Origin: Bacteroidales bacterium UBA6267
Lineage (GTDB): Bacteria > Bacteroidota > Bacteroidia > Bacteroidales > UBA1556
Reading direction: 5' to 3'
Assembly: GCA_002440745.1 (NCBI GenBank)
Contig: DJVB01000022.1
Span: 39,717 to 51,769 of the forward strand
DNA length: 12,053 bases
Each line of letters starts with the position of its first letter. Position 1 is the stretch's first letter. Under the pieces are notes generated by a model. The model was not told the origin of the DNA. It saw only the letters and a list, made by a program, of their open reading frames with translations, and ran no database searches. Positions 7,456-12,053 of this stretch are shown piece by piece. The position numbers and the translations under genes are program-made.

Positions 7456-9019
7456 TATTAAAACATCGGAGAAAAATCAGGAGGTTGTAAGGAAATTAAC
7501 AACTAAACTTCCCCAAGGAACTAAAGAAAACGTAATTGCTCGTATTGCATTAGGTTATTCAATTCAAACAGGAAAACGATTTACAACTTTCGATGGAAAT
7601 CTTTATGACTCGAAAGGTAAAGAGTACAAAGATCATGTTTTGTTTGATGAAAAATATAGAGATTTTTATATTGCCTTAATTTGCCAGCATTACGGTATTT
7701 ACAAAACTAATGAAAACATTCCTAAATACATAAAATTACACATAGACCATGGTTTGGAATTGTTAGAAGGGATTTTTCAAGACAATTACAATTATACTTT
7801 CTTTGATTTTCTTGCAGAGCATATTGAAAAAGGTGCATTATCATTAACCGACCTTAATGTTTCCTTAGACCCAGTCAAAAATAATCAGCAACACATTGAC
7901 AAATCTTATTATTCCAACCCGATAAAAATTGAAGTTGGCAAACGAATAGATACCGATGAACCTATAGTTTTAAGTTTAAATAATACTGGTATTTACAATA
8001 ACTGTCATATAGCAGTTGCTGGTAATTCAGGAACAGGTAAAACTCAATTTGCTTTAGAGTTTTTAACTCAAATTTATGAGCAATCAAATGGACATGTAAA
8101 TTATATTTATCTTGATTTTAAAGGTTTAAAACAAGACGATGTAAAAGAATTGGAATACTTTTTTGCTGACACAAAAACTGATTTTATTGATGTTCCACAA
8201 ACCCCATTTCCAGTAAACCCACTTACATTTATCGACAATGTAAATGAAGTCAATAAAAATATGGGAATTGATAAGTTTGTAGATATTGTTTGCAAATATT
8301 CGAATCTTGGGATTAAACAAAAAGGTAAACTTCGTGAGGCTGCTTTAGAAGCATTTATTGAGCAAAAAGGAGGAACATATCCTACTATTAGTCAAATCAA
8401 CGAAAATTTGCAAAGCATTGTAGGAGATAAAAAAGATACTTTGACTGAAATCATGGACGAATTAAGTCGCTACAAAATATTTATTGACGACCCAAAAAAT
8501 CAATCAAATTTCTTTGCGAAAAATCTTTATTTATCCTTATCGGGCGACTTGTCAAATTCTGTTAGATTTACATCTTTGTTCTTAATAATCAATTACATAT
8601 ACAATACTTTTATGAATATGGACAACAGTCCTGTTGAAGACAACATAAAAGCCATGCGATATGTGATTCTAATTGATGAAGCACACGTAATTTTCAAAGA
8701 GAAAAAATATCAAAGTATTCTTGAAAAAATGTTACGTGAAATTCGTTCAAAAGGTGTTTCAGTAGTTTTGCTTTCGCAAGGTATTGAAGAATACAATCAA
8801 CCCGATTTTGATTTTTCAACCATGTGCGAAATAGCGTTTTTACTTGACATTAAAGACAAGAATATTAAGGTAATGGAAAAATTCTTAGGCTTGTCTGGAA
8901 ACAACAGCAAAAACATTGCTCGGAGCATGGAGAAAATTGAAAAAGGTCAAGCAATTTCGAATATTAAAGAGTTTGAAGTTGCCAAATTATTTAAGGTTAA
9001 ACAATATTGGGAAAGATAA
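7445..9019 (+). CDS. DndE-like domain fused to HerA/FtsK-type ATPase
   Basis: A 524-residue two-domain protein. Residues 1 to about 115 look like DndE, normally a separate protein of 110-130 residues that binds nicked DNA: a basic start with KTSEKNQEVVRKL, the helix ENVIARIALGYSIQ (28-41), then LFDEKYRDFYIALICQHYG and HIDHGLELLEGI. After a linker comes a HerA/FtsK P-loop ATPase: Walker A GNSGTGKT at 193-200, Walker B VILIDEAH at 407-414, a likely arginine finger in LREIRSKG (430-437), and a sensor VVLLSQG at 440-446. HerA-like ATPases form hexameric DNA motors; DndH/DptH in classic Dnd restriction is a related ATPase. The fusion would join modification and motor functions in one polypeptide. 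It overlaps dndD by 11 bp. I give no symbol because dndE alone would mislead. Confidence 0.88.
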   Translation: MQINIKTSEKNQEVVRKLTTKLPQGTKENVIARIALGYSIQTGKRFTTFDGNLYDSKGKEYKDHVLFDEKYRDFYIALICQHYGIYKTNENIPKYIKLHIDHGLELLEGIFQDNYNYTFFDFLAEHIEKGALSLTDLNVSLDPVKNNQQHIDKSYYSNPIKIEVGKRIDTDEPIVLSLNNTGIYNNCHIAVAGNSGTGKTQFALEFLTQIYEQSNGHVNYIYLDFKGLKQDDVKELEYFFADTKTDFIDVPQTPFPVNPLTFIDNVNEVNKNMGIDKFVDIVCKYSNLGIKQKGKLREAALEAFIEQKGGTYPTISQINENLQSIVGDKKDTLTEIMDELSRYKIFIDDPKNQSNFFAKNLYLSLSGDLSNSVRFTSLFLIINYIYNTFMNMDNSPVEDNIKAMRYVILIDEAHVIFKEKKYQSILEKMLREIRSKGVSVVLLSQGIEEYNQPDFDFSTMCEIAFLLDIKDKNIKVMEKFLGLSGNNSKNIARSMEKIEKGQAISNIKEFEVAKLFKVKQYWER

Positions 9020-9027
9020 TAAAACGT

Positions 9028-10359
9028 ATGAATAATATTATACAAGGAAACCCAACAAAGTCATTTTTTATTGCAATGTTAACTAGGGATATTTCAATAA
9101 AAGATGCAATTATTGATTTATTGGATAATTCTATTGATGGTGCAAGTAATATTAAACCAAATGATTATTCAGGTCTTAATATAGATATAACAGTAAACAA
9201 GAATGAGTTTATTGTAAAAGATAATTGTGGTGGTTTCTCTCTTGAAACCGCACAAAAGTATGCTTTCAGATTTGGAAGGCCTGACGATGCTCCTAAAACA
9301 AATAGTACGGTTGGTCGCTTTGGTGTTGGTATGAAACGAGCACTTTTTAAAATTGGTCAATATTTTGAAATTGAATCAAAATCAGTTAATGATCATTTTC
9401 AAGTAGTTGTTGATGTTGAAAACTGGAAGAATAAGTCAAAAATAATTGAAGAAAATGGGCAAAAAATTTCTATTGATGATTGGAATTTCAATTTTGAACA
9501 TATTACTCCAGACACGTCGAATTTAGAGGAAAATGGAACTTATATTTCTGTAAAAAACCTTTATCCTGATGTTTCAAGTATTTTTGAGGATGATTCATTT
9601 TTGAATGATTTAGCAGAAGATATTGAAAAACTTTTAAATTTTAGTTTAGAAAAAGGAATTACAATTACTTTAAATGGTAAACAATTGCAACGAAAAGGGA
9701 TCGTTTTATTTAATGAACAATCTAGTCCATATTTTTTTGAAGAAACTTATGGAGATGTAAAAATAAGGGTAGTTGCAGGTTTAAGTTATGTTGGAGAACC
9801 CGAAACTTCAGGGTGGTATATATACTGTAATGACAGATTAGTTCTTGAAGCAGATAAATCAGAACTAACTGGCTGGGATAAACCCAAATGGCATATTGAC
9901 TTTGTTATGTTTAAAGGTATTGTGTTTTTTGATTCCCTTGATACAATAAAATTACCACTCACAACTACTAAAAAGGGCATTGATGCTACTTCTGATATTT
10001 ACAAAAAGGCATTGTTTTTTATGAAAGAAGCAATGACTTCAATAATTTCATTTTTGCGAGATGTAACTAAAATAGATAGTAATCCAAATGATTATAGAAA
10101 ACTTTTAGGTGAACAAGAAAGTAAAATATCCGTAGTTGAACTTAAAGCAACAGATATTATAGTAAGCAGAAAGTTTAAAATACCTGAAATAAATATTGAA
10201 GTTATTTCAGTTAAAAATGACCTTGTTAGGATTGCATTTGATGCTAAAAAAAATAAAGTTATATCCGCAAAGAAGCATTCAAAAACACGTAGTTATAAAG
10301 AATTAGGTGAATATGTTTTCGATTATTACTTAAAAATGGAAGAGTTAGAAAATGAATAG
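9028..10359 (+). CDS. GHKL (MutL/Hsp90-like) ATPase
   Basis: A 443-residue protein from ATG 9028, 8 bp after the previous stop. A TTG at 9007 in the same frame would add seven residues and overlap the previous gene; ATG is preferred because the GHKL domain begins almost at once. The Bergerat-fold boxes are all present: N-box DAIIDLLDNSIDGA (26-39), G1 DNCGGF (65-70), G2 VGRFGVGMKRA (95-105) and G3 GTYISV (170-175). LPLTTTKKGID (309-319) resembles the second-domain segment whose Lys contacts the gamma phosphate in MutL and Hsp90. There is no His-kinase phosphorylation domain or membrane segment. The C-terminal 100 residues are unassigned. Such ATPases dimerise on ATP binding and occur as subunits in MORC/MutL-type defence systems. 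As a partner of Dnd genes the role is inferred: an ATP-gated sensor or clamp. Confidence 0.88.
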   Translation: MNNIIQGNPTKSFFIAMLTRDISIKDAIIDLLDNSIDGASNIKPNDYSGLNIDITVNKNEFIVKDNCGGFSLETAQKYAFRFGRPDDAPKTNSTVGRFGVGMKRALFKIGQYFEIESKSVNDHFQVVVDVENWKNKSKIIEENGQKISIDDWNFNFEHITPDTSNLEENGTYISVKNLYPDVSSIFEDDSFLNDLAEDIEKLLNFSLEKGITITLNGKQLQRKGIVLFNEQSSPYFFEETYGDVKIRVVAGLSYVGEPETSGWYIYCNDRLVLEADKSELTGWDKPKWHIDFVMFKGIVFFDSLDTIKLPLTTTKKGIDATSDIYKKALFFMKEAMTSIISFLRDVTKIDSNPNDYRKLLGEQESKISVVELKATDIIVSRKFKIPEINIEVISVKNDLVRIAFDAKKNKVISAKKHSKTRSYKELGEYVFDYYLKMEELENE

Positions 10360-11284
10360 TCCTAAACAAATTAATTATGAAACAAGACCGTTCAAATTTA
10401 CTGAACGGAAAATGCTTTTAGCGAGTTTGCAGAAAGTGTGTAGTTTTTATGGTGGAGATTATCAATATATTGGATTAGGTGGTATTGCATATACTGATTT
10501 TAAATTATTTCATAAAGAACTACATGTAGATAATTTATATAGTATCGAAGGTGGTAATATACCATTGGAAAGATTAAAATTTAACTCCCCGTACTCATTC
10601 ATAAATTTATTAAAAAATAAAACAACAATTGCGTTAAATGATATCCCTTTAGAAAAAAAATCACTATTATGGTTGGATTATGATGGGGTTTTAGATAATT
10701 ATATGTTTGATGATTTAAATATTATTTTTAGAAAACTACCTATCGGAAGCATTTATATTTTTACATGCAATCGAGAATTGAAGGATGAAGAGAATAATGA
10801 ATATACGACTGAATTATTTAAAGAAAAATTTGGCAACTTAATACCATTTGGTATTGAAAATAAAGACTTTTCATCTCAAAATAATTACAAGACAATTAGA
10901 AACATGTTTATTAATCATATAAATTCAATTCTGCGTGAAAGAAATAGGATTGAAGACTTAAACTTTCAGTTTCATCAATTATTTAATATTTTATATCAAG
11001 AAAATAGAGGGGCAAGAATGTATACTTTTGGGGGTATAATTACAGACAATGATTTAAATTTAAGTGATTTAGATATTAATTCTTTTAACTTTATTAATAC
11101 AGAAGAAAACGCATATAGAATTGAAATTCCAAATTTGACAAGAAAAGAAATTGATTTAATAAATTCATATTTATATGTTAATGAAGAAGAATTGGTAAAA
11201 TTGAATATTGTTACCAAGTCAGAAGTTGATAAGTATAAAGAAACATATAAATATATGCCACATTATTATGATATTAGGTTATAG
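10352..11284 (+). CDS. Methyltransferase-like protein paired with GHKL ATPase
   Basis: A 310-residue protein whose ATG overlaps the GHKL gene by 8 bp. The order of strands fits a class I SAM-methyltransferase Rossmann fold: a glycine-rich first strand and loop YIGLGGIAYTDFKLFH (39-54, motif I), a second strand ending in an acid, LYSIEGG (Glu66, motif II), a third with ALNDI (94-98), a fourth LLWLDYDGVL (105-114) and a fifth GSIYIFTCN (132-140). The fourth strand carries LDYDG instead of the (D/N)PP(Y/F) of DNA amino-methyltransferases, so a DNA methylase role is not supported. The opening RPFKFTERKML (12-22) also looks conserved in relatives as I remember them. There is no signal or membrane segment. 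The DxDG also resembles HAD motif I, but its position argues against that. Activity unknown. It is likely to work with the GHKL ATPase, given the coupled genes. Confidence 0.65.
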   Translation: MNSPKQINYETRPFKFTERKMLLASLQKVCSFYGGDYQYIGLGGIAYTDFKLFHKELHVDNLYSIEGGNIPLERLKFNSPYSFINLLKNKTTIALNDIPLEKKSLLWLDYDGVLDNYMFDDLNIIFRKLPIGSIYIFTCNRELKDEENNEYTTELFKEKFGNLIPFGIENKDFSSQNNYKTIRNMFINHINSILRERNRIEDLNFQFHQLFNILYQENRGARMYTFGGIITDNDLNLSDLDINSFNFINTEENAYRIEIPNLTRKEIDLINSYLYVNEEELVKLNIVTKSEVDKYKETYKYMPHYYDIRL

Positions 11285-11337
11285 CCAACGCATTTGCAAG
11301 CACCTTAACAAAGCCTATCAATCCAATACTTCTATCT

Positions 11338-11356
11338 AAGCTTTGTCAAAGAGCTT
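11338..11356 (+). terminator. Weak hairpin downstream of the operon
   Basis: AAGCTTT (11338-11344) pairs with AGAGCTT (11350-11356), seven pairs including one G-T, around a 5-nt loop. It lies 54 bases after the operon's last stop. No T-run follows, so termination here is uncertain. Confidence 0.25.
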
Positions 11357-11421
11357 GTAAAGCCATTTCAATGATTTTTGAAATCTTGATAATTGGCAGA
11401 AAATACTGACATTGTGAAATA

Positions 11422-11435
11422 GTTGTTTAAACAAC
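11422..11435. promoter_or_regulatory. Perfect 14-bp palindrome
   Basis: GTTGTTTAAACAAC is identical to its own reverse complement and has no spacer. That suits a dimeric DNA-binding protein better than an RNA hairpin. It lies about 215 bp before the next gene start and about 140 bp after the operon. No regulator is known, and the function is a guess. Confidence 0.3.
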
Positions 11436-11530
11436 CGAGTTTCTAAAGAACATTTATTGGTCTATCTGCTTTATCTCGTTGTGAAAAACTTCCGTCTCAA
11501 CAGGTAAAAAATCGACTCAAAGAAGTACGT

Positions 11531-11568
11531 GGTTAAATATTTTCCGAATAAATTTTTTATATTTAACC
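11531..11568. promoter_or_regulatory. 10-bp perfect inverted repeat near the next gene's promoter
   Basis: GGTTAAATAT (11531-11540) and ATATTTAACC (11559-11568) are exact reverse complements separated by 18 bases. The right arm ends 24 bp before the weak -7 match at 11593, so the dyad covers the -33 region, as an operator would. It could also fold as an AT-rich stem-loop, but no T-run follows. Confidence 0.4.
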
Positions 11569-11592
11569 CTCTCATTATCCACAAAATATATG

Positions 11593-11600
11593 TATCTTTA
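11593..11600 (+). promoter_or_regulatory. Poor -7 promoter element
   Basis: TATCTTTA matches TAnnTTTG in all but the last base. No TTG is found 17-23 bp upstream. Transcription from here would leave a leader of about 45 bases before the ATG at 11651. Confidence 0.25.
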
Positions 11601-11650
11601 CAGCCTAATTTTCGCTTGTATTAATCAATTCCACTCAAAGCAGAATCAAT

Positions 11651-12053
11651 ATGGAAACTAAAATATTGACATTATCAGGAGTAAAAAGAGAAACCGTAGT
11701 TTATTGTATTTCGGATGCTGATATTTCGGAAAAATTCATCCATGATGTTATTGAAAGTAATAGTGATTATTTTGATCATGTCAGAAAAGGGCTCATTGGT
11801 GCAAAGTTTTTTAAATTTGAACAACTTGATAAAGACATTATAATCCGAACATTTAGTGAAAGTGGTTTTGAAGCAGCTTCTTATACAGTTATGGAAGACA
11901 ATTCCTTGTATTTGTATGAAGGAAGGGTAGGTAATAATGGGATTTATAAAAAGAATGGTTTACGAGTAGTTGAATATGAAGAAGGCAATGATGGCATAAT
12001 GATTTACAGAATGTTGGATGAAAATGATTTGTATCCCTTCGGTAAACCGCATC
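11651..12053 (+). CDS. Unrecognised protein, 3' end beyond the window
   Basis: An open frame of 134 codons with no stop before the window ends, starting at ATG with METKILTLSGVKRETVVYC. The visible part is soluble and acidic, with no signal peptide or membrane helix. Predicted strands alternate with short helices: DADISEKFIHDVIE (22-35), FKFEQLDKDIIIRTF, SYTVMEDNSLYLYEGR, GLRVVEYEEG and IMIYRML. I recognise no family and no catalytic motif. It has its own upstream region with a dyad and a weak promoter, and is separated from the dnd-like operon by 366 bp, so it is probably a separate transcription unit. The lack of stops over 400 bp of AT-rich DNA supports a real gene. Confidence 0.65.
   Translation, partial: METKILTLSGVKRETVVYCISDADISEKFIHDVIESNSDYFDHVRKGLIGAKFFKFEQLDKDIIIRTFSESGFEAASYTVMEDNSLYLYEGRVGNNGIYKKNGLRVVEYEEGNDGIMIYRMLDENDLYPFGKPH

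Larger units (their letters stand above)
11285..11650. other. Intergenic region after the operon
   Basis: About 366 bp with no convincing ORF. It holds a weak hairpin near 11338-11356, a perfect 14-bp palindrome at 11422-11435, a 10-bp perfect inverted repeat at 11531-11568 and a poor -7 promoter match at 11593-11600. No clear rho-independent terminator follows the last operon gene. Confidence 0.6.

Noticed and set aside
10664..10710. HAD phosphatase motif I (DxDG) in the 310-residue protein
   Set aside because: HAD motif I is normally at the N-terminus and followed by motifs not seen here; the surrounding strand order fits a methyltransferase fold better.
4774..11217. Minus-strand and off-frame plus ORFs of 60-80 codons inside the operon (for example 6437-6628 plus and 6939-7181 minus)
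   Set aside because: All lie inside genes with strong domain evidence, show no motifs of their own, and are expected in AT-rich coding DNA.
11285..11330. Integron attC-like site after the operon
   Set aside because: The GCCAACGCATTTGCAAGC stretch briefly suggested one, but no R and L box pairs or integrase are seen, and the other gene ends lack a shared sequence.

Overview
The window looks like chromosomal DNA of a Bacteroidota bacterium (Flavobacteriia or Cytophagia type). The grounds are low GC, weak or absent Shine-Dalgarno sequences, two good matches to the Bacteroidota promoter (TTG or TTTG, then TAnnTTTG), lipoproteins with short N-terminal signals, and a degenerate heptamer repeat tract in an intergenic region. 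No tRNA, rRNA, CRISPR array or transposase gene is visible.

Positions 1-3796 are a loose series of small plus-strand genes: a tandem heptamer repeat with an inverted part (1-191), a GNAT acetyltransferase, a small unknown lipoprotein, a MORN-repeat lipoprotein, a promoter with a possible 30-residue ORF, a three-TM membrane protein, and a membrane-anchored CHAP-domain amidase or peptidase. Nothing ties these genes into one pathway. They look like cell-envelope and accessory genes.

Positions 3951-11284 are a compact five-gene plus-strand operon behind its own promoter. The genes are DndC (PAPS-reductase-like sulfur transfer enzyme), DndD (SMC/Rad50-like ATPase), a protein fusing an N-terminal DndE-like domain to a HerA/FtsK-type ATPase, a GHKL (MutL/Hsp90-like) ATPase, and a 310-residue protein with the layout of a class I SAM-methyltransferase Rossmann fold. 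Junctions are 11-bp overlap, 11-bp overlap, 8-bp gap and 8-bp overlap. The first three genes are the core of DNA phosphorothioate (PT) modification. DndA (cysteine desulfurase) and DndB (repressor) are absent here, as are DndF/DndG and SspE. The position of a restriction partner is taken by the GHKL plus methyltransferase-like pair. My reading is a variant PT-based defence system: DndC, DndD and the DndE domain make the sulfur mark, the fused HerA motor links the mark to DNA translocation, and the last two genes are candidate effector or sensing components. The Dnd assignments are well supported; the effector role is inference.

Positions 11285-11650 are non-coding, with a weak hairpin, a perfect 14-bp palindrome, a perfect 10-bp inverted repeat and a poor promoter match. 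From 11651 an unrecognised gene runs off the window end. GC falls from about 35-38% in sampled upstream lines to about 17-23% in sampled lines of the last operon gene, consistent with separate acquisition of the operon or of its tail.
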